DNA of 64,000 nt from Legionella septentrionalis (GCF_003989745.1 NZ_RZGS01000008.1:1-64000); one strand, 5' to 3'; positions 19,777 to 29,814 are shown, counted from the first letter of the stretch. The notes: generated by a model from the sequence alone, not told the origin. A program made the numbers and translations.

Positions 19777-20341
19777 TTTTTTAAACCTAATTTATCAGTT
19801 TAAAATGCGGCTTCCCACGCTAAGCAGGGAGTTTCAGGACGGACGTTTGTCCTTTAGCATCTCCCATTTGCAGCGCGAGGGTTAGTGGATAAATGATAAG
19901 TTTTTTGAATTGCTATCATTATCCCACTTTGTAATACCAACCATTACGCTGAAATACTGCAACGGTACAGTTCTGGAGTTTGCTGCATGGATTTCATTAT
20001 GTCCCTTTATGACTCCACTCCATCGAAATAACTGCTATCCGGATTTGGTCGATTCGACCACACCGCTCCTAATTTCATCTTGGGTGACTTCCTCTGATTT
20101 TGCAAGGTCATGCATATTCCAACCCACTGCTTAACGAATTGCTTTTGTATCCAGCGTTTCCGGCTAATGACATGCATGAATTCTTATTTACATAATATCG
20201 AGCCTGGTAAACGAAAATAGCCGGGTTGAGTTAGGTAAATACTCGGTGCGGAAGCTAAATACGATCAGACTTTGATACGCTTGTTCTATTTCGCGTGGAT
20301 ACTCGTTATACTCACGAGAGATTAGTAATCCTGACGTTTTA
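19777..20341. other. Long intergenic region before ugpA
   Basis: This 565-base stretch lies between the divergent fusion gene and ugpA. Short frames in both strands (for example one of 74 codons from 19910) lack a ribosome binding site and have no recognisable product, so the region may hold decayed coding sequence. TATACT at 20307-20312, about 30 bases before ugpA, is a good -10 candidate but has no strong -35 at the usual spacing. The binding-protein gene ugpB, which often precedes ugpA, is not here. Confidence 0.45.
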
Positions 20342-21220
20342 ATGGCCAAATTTACTCACCATTCTAAAATTGCATTTCTATTCATTGCACCCCAGTTACT
20401 GGTCACCTTGTTATTTTTTATATGGCCAGCATTCGGCGCTATTGTGCAATCCTTGTTTTTAAGTGACCCCTTTGATTTGCATACGCAATTTGCCGGATTG
20501 GAAAATTATATTGATTTATTCCTAAATCCAGATTATGGAAAAGCGATAGGGGTTACAGCGGTTTTAGCCATCGCCATTACTGCTTTGACGATGTGCTTTG
20601 GATTAGGTCTTGCCGTGTTGGTAAATGGCAGACGCAGGAGCCAATCCCTTTATAAGTCCCTGTTGCTATGGCCATACGCGGTTGCTCCTGCCGTTGCGGC
20701 TATTTTATGGCGTTTTTTGTTTCATCCGGCTCTTGGCTGGCTGCCCGGCCTGGCGGGCTGGTGGGGTATTGATTTTAATTACATGATTCATCCATCCCAA
20801 GCTTTAATTGTAATTATTATTGCCGCTTCCTGGCAGCAATTTAGTTATAATTTTTTATTTTTTTTTGCAGCCTTAAAGCTTGTTCCGAATTCTTTGATAG
20901 AAGCTGCAATTATTGATGGCGCCTCTTCCTGGCGGCGATTCTGGCAAATTATTTTCCCTTTACTGGCACCTACGACTTTTTTCCTATTTGTCATGAACCT
21001 GGCATACGCCTTTTTTGATACTTTTGGCATGATTCAAGTCATTACGAATGGCGGTCCGCAATCCAGTACCACGACATTAATTTATAAAGTGTATGAAGAT
21101 GGATTTATTGGCATGGATCCCGGCAGTTCTTCTGCCCAATCCGTAGTGCTTATGCTGATTGTTTTGGGACTTACCCTCCTGCAATTTCGCTATCTTGAAA
21201 AAAAAATTTACTATCAATGA
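20342..21220 (+). CDS. ugpA: ABC transporter permease, glycerol-3-phosphate type
   Basis: UgpA is one of two inner-membrane subunits of the sn-glycerol-3-phosphate importer. The 292-residue product follows E. coli UgpA along its whole length: the N-terminal APQLLVTLLFFIWPA, the LLWPYAVAPAVAAILWRF helix, the EAA loop EAAIIDGASSWRRFW that contacts the ATPase, and the C-terminal QFRYLEKKIYYQ. About six helices are predicted. It heads an apparent ugpA-ugpE-ugpC operon. No binding protein is nearby, so one must be encoded elsewhere. The ATG has no strong ribosome binding site. Confidence 0.92.
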   Translation: MAKFTHHSKIAFLFIAPQLLVTLLFFIWPAFGAIVQSLFLSDPFDLHTQFAGLENYIDLFLNPDYGKAIGVTAVLAIAITALTMCFGLGLAVLVNGRRRSQSLYKSLLLWPYAVAPAVAAILWRFLFHPALGWLPGLAGWWGIDFNYMIHPSQALIVIIIAASWQQFSYNFLFFFAALKLVPNSLIEAAIIDGASSWRRFWQIIFPLLAPTTFFLFVMNLAYAFFDTFGMIQVITNGGPQSSTTTLIYKVYEDGFIGMDPGSSSAQSVVLMLIVLGLTLLQFRYLEKKIYYQ

Positions 21221-21341
21221 CTCAAACAACGATTATTACTCAGCAAATGAAACAATGGAAAACATCATGAATGAGATGCTAAACGTAAGCTCTGAGGCTA
21301 AGGCTGTTTTCCACGAAAAAGCTGCGTACAAAAAAGGCATC

Positions 21342-22187
21342 ATGATTCAGCAGTTGCGCACGTGGTGTTTACGCGCCATCCCCCATGGTTTACTTTGGCT
21401 ATTCATCCTATTTTTGTTTTTACCGCTTTATTTGGCTCTCATCGCCGCAAGCCATGATGCATCTGCGCTGATGCAGGCGCCACTGCCAAGTTTCCCCGGG
21501 AAAATGCTGTGGCAGAACATGAAAGTGGTCTGCATGCATGGAATAACCGCCACGGGAGGAGAGCCAATAGCCAATATGCTATGGAATAGTTTTTTTATGG
21601 CTGTATTAATTGCTGTTGGCAAAATAACACTTGCATTGTTTTCTGCTTTTGCTCTGGTTTATTTTGATTTTCCCTACAAAAAAATGTGCTTCTCTTTGAT
21701 ATTATTGACGATGATGTTGCCGGTTGAAGTAAGAATTGTACCCACGTTTCAAGTGGTTGCTTCAATGGGGTGGTTAAATTCGTTTGCCGGCCTTACCTTG
21801 CCGCTTATTGCATCTGCAACTGCTACCTTTCTTTTTCAACAATTCTTCAAAACAGTACCCAAAGAATTAGTGGATGCAGCAAAGATAGATGGTGCAGGGC
21901 CCGTGCGTTTTTTTATTGACGTTTTATTGCCGTTATCACGCTCTCATATCGCAGCCATGTTTATTATCATGTTTGTGTATGGATGGAACCAGTATTTATG
22001 GCCTCTTATCATTACCACAGAGCCGAAGATGGCCACCATTGTCATGGGGATTCATTATTTAGCTGGAGTTGCCGATCAAGTGCCTCAATGGCATTACATT
22101 ATGACGGTAGCATTAATTGCATTATTACCTCCCTGTCTCGTTGTCATTATATTACAACGTTGGTTTGAAAAAGGATTAAGACAATAA
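21342..22187 (+). CDS. ugpE: ABC transporter permease, glycerol-3-phosphate type
   Basis: UgpE is the second permease subunit. From ATG 21342, which has AAGG six bases upstream, the product is 281 residues, the same length as E. coli UgpE. It keeps the family motifs LMLPVEVRI.PTFQVVA, GLTLPLIASATATFLFQQFF and the EAA loop DAAKIDGAGPVRFF. Longer starts upstream (21159 or 21255) would add polar residues and run into ugpA. Its stop overlaps the ugpC ATG, so the ATPase is translationally coupled. Confidence 0.92.
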   Translation: MIQQLRTWCLRAIPHGLLWLFILFLFLPLYLALIAASHDASALMQAPLPSFPGKMLWQNMKVVCMHGITATGGEPIANMLWNSFFMAVLIAVGKITLALFSAFALVYFDFPYKKMCFSLILLTMMLPVEVRIVPTFQVVASMGWLNSFAGLTLPLIASATATFLFQQFFKTVPKELVDAAKIDGAGPVRFFIDVLLPLSRSHIAAMFIIMFVYGWNQYLWPLIITTEPKMATIVMGIHYLAGVADQVPQWHYIMTVALIALLPPCLVVIILQRWFEKGLRQ

Positions 22188-23278
22188 TGGCTGCAGTAAA
22201 TATGATAGCGGTTAATAAATTTTGTGATGGTCACAAAATTTTAAACAATATTAATTTGAATATAGAAAAAGGTGAATTCGTAGCAGTGGTGGGCCCATCG
22301 GGTAGTGGGAAATCGACTCTGTTAAGATTAGTGGCCGGCCTTGATTCGGTAAGCCAAGGTAGTATTCTCATTGATGATCAATGTGTGAATAAAATTCCTC
22401 CGGCGCAACGAAATATGGCCATGGTTTTTCAAAATTATGCTCTTTACCCGCATATGACTGTGTTTGATAATATGGCATATGGTTTAAAAATGCGCGGCAT
22501 AAAAAAGCAAGTTATCAAAGAACGCGTCGAAGAAGTCAGTAATTTGCTGCAGTTAGATGATTATCTACAGCGTAAACCTGCTTCGCTTTCGGGTGGACAG
22601 CGGCAACGTGTGGCCATGGGCCGGGCGATTGTGCGTTCACCGGCAGTGTTTTTATTTGATGAACCTTTATCAAATCTTGATGCAAAATTACGCACGGAAA
22701 TGCGACATGAAATAAAAAAACTCCATAACAAACTTAACACGACTTGTTTGTATGTAACTCATGATCAAACGGAAGCAATGACGCTGGCCAACCGCATTGT
22801 GATGTTAAATAAGGGTTGCATCGAACAAGTTGGCACGCCTATGGAACTTTATCTGCGCCCGGCAACTGAATTTGTGGCAAGCTTTATCGGCCATTATCCA
22901 ATGAATTTTTTGTCGGGTAGTATTGAGCTTACAAGCAATAAGATTAAGACGGTTCTTGGTATTGAGCTACCGCTGCCGAATTGTCTTAAAGCCAGATCTT
23001 CAGGGGATAAAGTGGTAGTTGGCATCAGGCCAGAACATATTTTGCCAGCGGTAGAGCCAGCTTCCAATAGCATAGAAGCCACAGTGGATTTTATTGATGA
23101 TATGGGCTCTGATAAGATTCTGCATTTATTCAGTGTAACCGGGAATATAAAGTTTTTAGTTCGCGTATTTGCAGATACGCATTTAGCATATGAAAAATTA
23201 AATTTTCAACTTGATCTAGCCAAAGCAAATATTTTTTGTCAGGAGACCGGGATTCGGTTAGGAGGATGGAATGATTAA
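22187..23278 (+). CDS. ugpC: ABC transporter ATP-binding protein
   Basis: This 363-residue ATPase powers the Ugp permeases. It has Walker A GPSGSGKST, the signature LSGGQRQRVAMGRA, Walker B VFLFDEPLSNLD and the switch His in VTHDQTEA. A C-terminal TOBE/OB domain (about residues 240-360) identifies it as the MalK/UgpC type, which often serves several sugar or polyol importers. It overlaps ugpE by one base and the next gene by eight, so the operon continues. Confidence 0.93.
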   Translation: MAAVNMIAVNKFCDGHKILNNINLNIEKGEFVAVVGPSGSGKSTLLRLVAGLDSVSQGSILIDDQCVNKIPPAQRNMAMVFQNYALYPHMTVFDNMAYGLKMRGIKKQVIKERVEEVSNLLQLDDYLQRKPASLSGGQRQRVAMGRAIVRSPAVFLFDEPLSNLDAKLRTEMRHEIKKLHNKLNTTCLYVTHDQTEAMTLANRIVMLNKGCIEQVGTPMELYLRPATEFVASFIGHYPMNFLSGSIELTSNKIKTVLGIELPLPNCLKARSSGDKVVVGIRPEHILPAVEPASNSIEATVDFIDDMGSDKILHLFSVTGNIKFLVRVFADTHLAYEKLNFQLDLAKANIFCQETGIRLGGWND

Positions 23279-24155
23279 GGGAAAGGGAAAGCTGCGCGCG
23301 CTGGATGCTCCTGTTTACCGATATTGGCAAGCTGTTTATTTATCTTTTTATTCATATCGCCTGTATGTTGATGTATTTAAGCGGTGGCGTGGTTATGGGA
23401 TTTTATATTTGCTATTTTTGCTTACTTTGACGACGATTCCTTTGGCATTGCGAATGATCGTTGAATTTAATACCTTTTTTAACGAGCAAGTGCTTTTTCC
23501 ATTACAAGAATTGCCACCTCTTTATGTGCAAGATGGAAAAATTTCGCTGGATAAACCTACGCCATACTTCATTAAAAATAAGGGGGGTGAGGTGGTAGCC
23601 ATCGTTGATACTACAGGCTCCATCACCTCGATAAAAAATAAACAGTATCCTCACTTAACGATGCTCATCACCAGCAATCAAATTCACTTCCGCCCGCCCG
23701 TGCCGCAATTATTTTTTAGCCAGCAAATTCCTGGGACATTAAAAGAAGACTCCGTATATACTCAAACATTAACCAACAATACCAATGAAATTTTCGTTGC
23801 CAAAAAATGGGTGCAAGCAAGTGGGATTTTAAACATGAAGTTATTGGCGGATGCTTTAATTTATCCAATGTTGCTGGGTTTTTTTATTTCACTTTACTTA
23901 GTCCTCATGCTCATTTTGGGTTTTTTAGGACAAGTTTTTGCCTCTACCCTATTCGGATTGAAGCTTCGCTTTAAAGATTCTACACGTTTATTTGCTGTGT
24001 CCGTGACGCCCCAGGTTATTTTTTCCACTCTGTTATTAATCGCTAAAATTAGTTTTGCTGCTTCAGGCTTGGTTAATATGATATTAGTGGCAGTTTATTA
24101 CAGTTATGCAGTGGCATCCGTAAAACGTGAGCATACGAAAATGGTTCTCTCATGA
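23271..24155 (+). CDS. DUF1189-like membrane protein
   Basis: The 294-residue protein has one helix near residues 45-62, a large extracytoplasmic domain (about 65-195) and three or four helices after residue 200. The order and motifs such as LPPLYVQDGKISLDKP resemble DUF1189 proteins, whose function is unknown. It overlaps ugpC by eight bases and the following hydrolase by four, so all are probably in one transcript. A role in lipid or glycerophosphate handling is suggested only by location. Confidence 0.72.
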   Translation: MIKGKGKLRALDAPVYRYWQAVYLSFYSYRLYVDVFKRWRGYGILYLLFLLTLTTIPLALRMIVEFNTFFNEQVLFPLQELPPLYVQDGKISLDKPTPYFIKNKGGEVVAIVDTTGSITSIKNKQYPHLTMLITSNQIHFRPPVPQLFFSQQIPGTLKEDSVYTQTLTNNTNEIFVAKKWVQASGILNMKLLADALIYPMLLGFFISLYLVLMLILGFLGQVFASTLFGLKLRFKDSTRLFAVSVTPQVIFSTLLLIAKISFAASGLVNMILVAVYYSYAVASVKREHTKMVLS

Positions 24156-24940
24156 AAGAACAAGTGCATTTTGCCCATGGCAACGGGTTCCCTTCGCCTT
24201 GCTACCGTCAATTTCTCCTCCACTTACAGGAGCGATTCACTTGCTTTTTTATCGACAGAATTGGCCATTCTCCAGATTTTCCTGTCACAGAAAACTGGCA
24301 TTATTTGGTTGATGAAGTGGTTGCGAGCATCAAACAGCAAGCGTCCTCGCCGGTTATTGCTATCGGACATTCTTTAGGCGGCGTGCTGAGTTTTCTTGCA
24401 GCTATTGAGCAACCTGACTTATTTAAAGCTGTTATTTTACTCGATTCACCGATTATCGGGCGATTAAAATCCAATATTTTAAGATTTTCCAAAAAACTGG
24501 GCATTATTGATCATATCACCCCTGCATTTCGCACCCGCGGCAGACGGCAATATTGGCCCACTCGTGAACAAGCTTTGCATTATTTAAAAAGCCGGAAACT
24601 TTTTAAAACATTTCACGATGCATGCCTGCAGGATTATATTGATTATGGCATGCAAAAAGATGAACATGGTTATTCGCTGCGTTTTAATCGTCACATCGAA
24701 TATCAAATTTATCGCACCATTCCGCATATATTGCATGAACATGAAGGAAAGTTAAAATTACCTGCAGCTTTAATTTATGGCAGTAAAAGTAATGTTATCG
24801 ATAAGTTTGATTTGCGTTATATGAAAAAACATTATGGCATAATCAATTTTGAGATCTCCGGCACCCACATGTTTCCCATGGAGCATCCCAAGGAAGCTGC
24901 GGACTTAGTCTTGCGTGCAATAGATACTATAGTTAAATAA
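24152..24940 (+). CDS. Alpha/beta-fold hydrolase
   Basis: The 262-residue protein has an alpha/beta hydrolase fold. The N-terminal FAHGNGFPSPCYRQF forms the oxyanion-hole strand, the nucleophile Ser is in GHSLGGVL, an acid residue follows in ALIYGSKSNVID, and the catalytic His is in ISGTHMFPMEHP. The substrate is unknown. Its ATG overlaps the stop of the DUF1189-like gene, ending the ugp-linked operon. A lipase or esterase role would suit glycerophosphate import but is not shown. Confidence 0.88.
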   Translation: MKEQVHFAHGNGFPSPCYRQFLLHLQERFTCFFIDRIGHSPDFPVTENWHYLVDEVVASIKQQASSPVIAIGHSLGGVLSFLAAIEQPDLFKAVILLDSPIIGRLKSNILRFSKKLGIIDHITPAFRTRGRRQYWPTREQALHYLKSRKLFKTFHDACLQDYIDYGMQKDEHGYSLRFNRHIEYQIYRTIPHILHEHEGKLKLPAALIYGSKSNVIDKFDLRYMKKHYGIINFEISGTHMFPMEHPKEAADLVLRAIDTIVK

Positions 24941-25017
24941 AAAGGAAGTCGTTTAAAATTTTTGTTAGTTAAAATCTGCATCGTATTAATTGGAATATTT
25001 GCAAAAGGAGAAAGACC

Positions 25018-27498
25018 GTGATGACTGCTCTGATGGTTCTTATTGTTTTAAGTTTGTGTTTTACCTTATTTATCCAGCAGGCTTCCATTGCGGTTTGGAC
25101 AATAAGTTTTACTGTATTTGCCCTTCTACTTCTTAAGTATGCTTCTTTAGGAATTATTGCCAAGACCGGGATTTGTCTGTTATTTGCTCTCTTTTTAATC
25201 GGTTCTATAAAGCCCTTGCGTAAAAACTTATTATCCAGTTTCTTATTTCGTGCCGTAAGCCGAGTCATTCCTTCCATGTCTAAAACCGAACGGGAAGCTC
25301 TGGAAGCTGGAACAGTTGGCTGGGAGGGTGACTTATTCAGCGGCTCTCCTGATTTTGAAAAATTACGCTCTTCATTAGGAGTATCTCTTAGTGAAGAAGA
25401 GCAGGTTTTTATGAATGGGCCGGTAAACGCATTGTGCCGTATGATAGATGATTGGGATATAACGCATAACCGTGCCGATTTGCCGCCTGAAATGTGGGAA
25501 TTTATTAAAAAACAAGGCTTTTTAGGGATGATTATTCCCAAACGTTATGGCGGATTGGGTTTTTCCGCCACAGCGCAAACGGCGGTATTGAGCAAGCTTT
25601 ATGGGCGCTCGATCACCGTTGCTTCCACTATTGCGGTACCCAATTCATTAGGGCCTGGTGAGTTGTTGCTAAAATACGGGACAGAAGAGCAAAAAGAATA
25701 TTATTTACCACGCCTTGCTGATGGTCGGGAAATTCCCTGTTTTGCATTGACCGGTCCGAATGCTGGCTCGGATGCTGCTTCCATCCCGGATAAAGGCGTG
25801 GTATGCAAGGAAACAATAAACGGTAAAGAAGTTTTGGGAATACGCTTAAATTGGGACAAGCGCTACATAACTTTATGTCCGGTTGCTACCCTGATTGGTT
25901 TAGCTTTTCGTTTGTTTGATCCCGATAACTTGTTGGGCAAAGGGTATGATGTGGGCATCAGCTGTGCTTTAATTCCCGAAAACACGCCGGGAGTTACGAA
26001 AGGCAGACGGCATTTTCCGTTGAACATCGTTTTTCAAAATGGACCTACACAAGGGAAAAATGTATTTATCCCGGTCGATTATTTAATTGGCGGTGCAAAA
26101 ATGGCAGGGCAAGGCTGGCGGATGTTAATGGAATGTCTGAGTGCAGGACGTGCTATCTCCTTGCCATCAAGCGCTGCCGGCGCTACGCAAGCAGCAGCTC
26201 TGGCTTGTGGTGCTTATGCGAGAATACGCAAACAATTTAATCAACCTATTTCCAAGTTCGAGGGGATAGAAGAAGTGTTGGCGAGGATTGCCGGCAATAC
26301 TTATTTGATTGATGCCGCATTGAGTATGACGGTTGCCGCCATTGATCATGGCGCAAAATCAGGGGTTGCCGGTGCTATTTTAAAATACCATACCACAGAG
26401 CGGGCTCGGCAAATTGGCTGCGATGCCATGGATATTCATGGTGGCAAGGGTATCTGCCTGGGGCCTAATAACTATTTGGGCCGTGGTTATCAGGGCGCAC
26501 CGATTAGCATTACTGTTGAAGGGGCAAATATTTTAACGCGCAGTTTGATTATATTTGGTCAGGGCGCTGTACGTTGCCATCCTTATGTGTTCAAAGAAAT
26601 GGAAAGCATCCGCACTAAGGATTTAAGTGCATTTGATGATGCCATTTGGGGGCATGCAGGCTTTATTTTTGCGAATTTCAGTAAATCCCTATTATTCAAT
26701 TTTACCGATGGCCATTTTACACGGGCACCCACCGGTACAACAAAACGCTATTATCAATTAATCCACCGCTACAGTAGCAACCTGGCATTTTTGGCTGATT
26801 TTTCCTTATTGGTTTTGGGGGGAGCGCTCAAGCGCAAGGAAAGAGTTTCAGCGCGATTGGGAGATGTGCTCAGCTATTTGTATTTGGCATCCGGGGTTTT
26901 ACAGCGTTTTTATTTGGATGGTGAGCCAAAAGAAGACTTGGTTTTAGTGGATTGGTGCTGTCAGCATTTGTTTTACGAATGCGAGCAAGCCATTAATGGG
27001 GTCATAGCAAACTTTCCCGCACGCTGGAGTCGTATCTTCTTAAAATGCATGGTGCAGCCTTTCGGTGGCAGACGTAGCAAGCCTGCTGATGCACTTGAGA
27101 AGCAGTTAGCTCATTTACTAACCACCTCTAATCCAGCTCGCACGCGGCTTACCCGCACTGTATTTTCCGAACCGATTGAAAATTGCCCTTTAGGAAGACT
27201 GGAAGAAGCATTCCACAAAATAGGTGCCGTCGCGGGCTTGGAAAAGAAAATTTCCTCAGCCATCCGCGAAGGCAAGCTCCATTCTTTAACATTGCTTGAG
27301 CAAATTGAAGAAGCAAAAGAATTGGGCATCCTTTCTCCTGATGAAGTCAAAGAATTAAAAAATGCTGAATTGGCGCGTCAACAAATCATTGCCGTGGATG
27401 ATTTCGATAACAGCGAGTTGAGGCATGAACCGAAAAAGGAAGAGGTAAAGAAAAAGAAAATACGCGATAAAGATGATTTAACCTTTGAGCCGGTATAA
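25018..27498 (+). CDS. fadE: Acyl-CoA dehydrogenase FadE
   Basis: FadE catalyses the first, FAD-dependent step of fatty-acid beta-oxidation. The 826-residue product has the long FadE layout: two N-terminal hydrophobic segments (about residues 2-60), an acyl-CoA dehydrogenase core with GLGFSATAQTAVLSKLYG, CFALTGPNAGSDAAS and ITVEGANILTRSLIIFGQG, and a long C-terminal DUF1974-type region. It ends in a highly charged Lys/Glu tail. GTG at 25018 and ATG at 25021 are both possible; AGGAG lies at the right distance for either. It is transcribed alone. Confidence 0.95.
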   Translation: MMTALMVLIVLSLCFTLFIQQASIAVWTISFTVFALLLLKYASLGIIAKTGICLLFALFLIGSIKPLRKNLLSSFLFRAVSRVIPSMSKTEREALEAGTVGWEGDLFSGSPDFEKLRSSLGVSLSEEEQVFMNGPVNALCRMIDDWDITHNRADLPPEMWEFIKKQGFLGMIIPKRYGGLGFSATAQTAVLSKLYGRSITVASTIAVPNSLGPGELLLKYGTEEQKEYYLPRLADGREIPCFALTGPNAGSDAASIPDKGVVCKETINGKEVLGIRLNWDKRYITLCPVATLIGLAFRLFDPDNLLGKGYDVGISCALIPENTPGVTKGRRHFPLNIVFQNGPTQGKNVFIPVDYLIGGAKMAGQGWRMLMECLSAGRAISLPSSAAGATQAAALACGAYARIRKQFNQPISKFEGIEEVLARIAGNTYLIDAALSMTVAAIDHGAKSGVAGAILKYHTTERARQIGCDAMDIHGGKGICLGPNNYLGRGYQGAPISITVEGANILTRSLIIFGQGAVRCHPYVFKEMESIRTKDLSAFDDAIWGHAGFIFANFSKSLLFNFTDGHFTRAPTGTTKRYYQLIHRYSSNLAFLADFSLLVLGGALKRKERVSARLGDVLSYLYLASGVLQRFYLDGEPKEDLVLVDWCCQHLFYECEQAINGVIANFPARWSRIFLKCMVQPFGGRRSKPADALEKQLAHLLTTSNPARTRLTRTVFSEPIENCPLGRLEEAFHKIGAVAGLEKKISSAIREGKLHSLTLLEQIEEAKELGILSPDEVKELKNAELARQQIIAVDDFDNSELRHEPKKEEVKKKKIRDKDDLTFEPV

Positions 27499-27500
27499 GT

Positions 27501-27530
27501 TTCAGGTTACCGGTAAAACGGTAACCTGAA
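27501..27530 (+). terminator. Strong hairpin after fadE
   Basis: A perfect 12-bp stem, TTCAGGTTACCG paired with CGGTAACCTGAA, with a six-base loop begins two bases after the fadE stop. No T-run follows, so it may act as a 3'-end stabiliser or a weak terminator between convergent genes. Confidence 0.65.
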
Positions 27531-27568
27531 GCAGACGTTGAGCCTATATCCTCACTGCTAAAATCCTT

Positions 27569-28255
27569 TTAGTGTTTTAAGGTAGGCGTAGGAGACGATT
27601 CTCTAATTACCTGTTCATCTTTGGCGGCTGTTTTTTCCACAGGTTTATCGCCAATTTCCTGAACTTGCTCCAGCATGGCTTGGCCATGAGACTTCCAGAA
27701 AGCAAATGTACCTTTCGTGACTTTTGAATAAATTCCCAGGGTGACAATATTAAGTATCGTTTCTAAAAAGCGATCTTCAGCTGGTAAGCCGCGATGTTTT
27801 TTCAAAATATCTGCGTAAGTCTCACCACTCCCATATCGTTTAGAACGAAGCGCCAGCATATCATTGATTTTTTCCTCTGCGCCTTTGCTGGAATTTAATG
27901 CTTGCTCCATCTCCGTTACTATTCTGTATTTTCGCAGACCTTCATAAAGGGCTGGATGCTTTTCTTGCACAACGGCAGCGTTAACATCCTCTCCAGTTAT
28001 GCCGTATTTTTCCGTAGTGGATGTATCAGCCCAGTATATGGAAAGGCCGTTACTGAATGGTCCCCCTAGTAATGCAGTAGTCAAAGATGGATATTTTTTT
28101 TGCTCTTTTTCTTTTTTTTCTTCATATGCTGCAAGCACGTCTTCTGGTAATTCCTTGGCAAGCTTCTCGATACTTGCTTCCAGATGCGCTTTATAATCTT
28201 GGCAAGCTAATTTTAATAATTCGACTTTACGCTCGATGGAAATGGCTTTGGACAT
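27569..28255 (-). CDS. Hypothetical soluble protein, effector-like
   Basis: I do not recognise this roughly 228-residue protein. It is rich in Lys, Glu and Ala, with helical stretches near residues 8-60 and 110-145, a short hydrophobic segment (about 170-185) and a polar tail with the acidic/Ser-rich RESSPTPTLKH. The ATG at 28255 follows GAGGTG at a good distance; a GTG three codons upstream overlaps that site. It lies between fadE and minE with its own spacers. Such orphan proteins in Legionella are often Dot/Icm substrates, but the sequence does not prove it. Confidence 0.55.
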   Translation of the reverse strand: MSKAISIERKVELLKLACQDYKAHLEASIEKLAKELPEDVLAAYEEKKEKEQKKYPSLTTALLGGPFSNGLSIYWADTSTTEKYGITGEDVNAAVVQEKHPALYEGLRKYRIVTEMEQALNSSKGAEEKINDMLALRSKRYGSGETYADILKKHRGLPAEDRFLETILNIVTLGIYSKVTKGTFAFWKSHGQAMLEQVQEIGDKPVEKTAAKDEQVIRESSPTPTLKH

Positions 28256-28407
28256 GTGCTTCACCTCAAATTATTTCTTACTATTATAAAAAATAATTAT
28301 TAAGGCAATATGATGTATATTTTTACTGAGTGTGATTTTTATGATAAAAAAGGATAAGCCGAGGTCACTAAAAAGCCCTAAAGAACAATATTAAGACAAA
28401 ATGAAGA

Positions 28408-28668
28408 TTATTCCGATAAAGCTTCATCCGGCATCGTTACATTAAGTTCCAAAACGGCGCTATCGCCCATGCGCTCCAAATTGACACTCACTTTGTCACG
28501 GCTTATTGGAATGTATTTCGCAATGACTGCGAGGATTTCCTCCTGCAGTTTGGGTAAATAATCGGGCGTATTACGCTGGGAGCGCTCATGAGAAATGATG
28601 ATTTGTAATCGTTCTTTCGCAACTTTTGCCGTACTGGTGCGTTTACGTAAATAATTAAAAATACTCAT
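28408..28668 (-). CDS. minE: Cell-division topological specificity factor
   Basis: MinE stimulates the MinD ATPase and drives the pole-to-pole oscillation that places the division site at midcell. The 86-residue product has the N-terminal amphipathic and anti-MinCD region ([29 protein letters not shown]) and a C-terminal specificity domain with a beta-strand ending [21 protein letters not shown]. It overlaps minD by four bases, as in most min operons. Confidence 0.96.
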   Translation of the reverse strand: MSIFNYLRKRTSTAKVAKERLQIIISHERSQRNTPDYLPKLQEEILAVIAKYIPISRDKVSVNLERMGDSAVLELNVTMPDEALSE

Positions 28669-29492
28669 GCTGGAACATCCTCCTTGTGTTTGCCAAACAA
28701 GCGCCGTAATAATCCTTTACGTTCGTTGCTGATAAAGCGCATGGGTCTTTCTTCACCAAGAAATCGGGCAATTGCATCTTTGTAAGCAAGCCCGGCATCG
28801 CTATTTTCATCCAAAATAACTGGCGTACCTGTGTTGGAAGCTTTTAATACGGCTTTGGATTCCGGGATAATACCAATTAAAGGGATAGCTAAAATTTCCT
28901 TTACGTCCTGAACCGACAACATATCGCCTTTTTCAACCCGCTCGGCGTCATAGCGGGTGAGTAAGAGATGCTCTTGGACGCCTTGCCCTTCTTTCGCCCG
29001 CTTGGTTTTGCTGGCAAGAATGCCCAAAATTCGATCGGAGTCGCGCACCGAGGAAACTTCGGGGTTGGTGACCACAATGGCGTGATCGGCATAATACATT
29101 GCCATTAATGCGCCTGTTTCAATGCCGGCCGGAGAATCGCACACAATATAATCAAAATCCTTGGCTAATTCAGTCAAAACTTTTTCCACACCTTCAAGCG
29201 TCAAGGCGTCTTTATCCCGTGTTTGTGAAGCGGGTAAAATGTAGAGTTCAGGAATGCGCTTGTCTTTTATGAGTGCTTGTTTCAAGGTGGCATCACCGTT
29301 AATGACGTTTACGAAATCATAAACCACGCGACGCTCACAACCCATGATGAGATCAAGATTGCGCAGCCCGATGTCAAAGTCAATCACGACCGTTTTATGT
29401 CCGCGCAGTGCAAGACCGGATGAAATTGCCGCAGAAGAAGTAGTTTTACCTACGCCGCCTTTGCCTGATGTAATAACGATAATTTTAGCCAA
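28665..29492 (-). CDS. minD: Septum-site-determining ATPase MinD
   Basis: MinD is the membrane-bound ATPase partner of MinC and MinE. The N-terminus [19 protein letters not shown] is the deviant Walker A typical of the family, and the C-terminus ends in an amphipathic membrane-targeting helix ([10 protein letters not shown]). The start is set at TTG 29492, because AGGAAGG lies about nine bases upstream and the product then matches E. coli MinD from residue 1. A TTG at 29519 would add nine residues that include the ribosome binding site itself. minC is not next to it. Confidence 0.95.
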   Translation of the reverse strand: MAKIIVITSGKGGVGKTTSSAAISSGLALRGHKTVVIDFDIGLRNLDLIMGCERRVVYDFVNVINGDATLKQALIKDKRIPELYILPASQTRDKDALTLEGVEKVLTELAKDFDYIVCDSPAGIETGALMAMYYADHAIVVTNPEVSSVRDSDRILGILASKTKRAKEGQGVQEHLLLTRYDAERVEKGDMLSVQDVKEILAIPLIGIIPESKAVLKASNTGTPVILDENSDAGLAYKDAIARFLGEERPMRFISNERKGLLRRLFGKHKEDVPA

Positions 29493-29814
29493 CGCTGAAC
29501 CCTTCCTGTTAGTTGACAAAATGGTACAAAAAATATGCCTCCAGTTTACACATACTTGTTTGTTTTATTCAACTGTTTATTGTATTAAATTATTCCAAAA
29601 GCTCATTCCTGTATTGGCTAAGGGACGATTAGCTTTTGTGACTGGATATTCTTCTTAAAATATTCCTCGGCTATGCGTGCTGTTTGCGGCAATGCAGGAT
29701 GCCGTATGATCAGCGAAACTCACGAAATATAATTATCTTTTTACTCGTCTTATATTTATTGCCCGCGACAAAGATTGTATAATGTCTGGTTAATTTTAAT
29801 TAACAGGAGGTGGT
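29493..29814. promoter_or_regulatory. minD/guaB divergent region with guaB -10 element
   Basis: This 322-base spacer contains no credible gene, and minC is not present in it. A perfect -10 hexamer TATAAT is at 29778-29783, about 32 bases before guaB, followed by a strong AGGAGGTG ribosome binding site. No good -35 at 17 bp is visible. I did not find a clear PurR-type operator. Confidence 0.5.
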
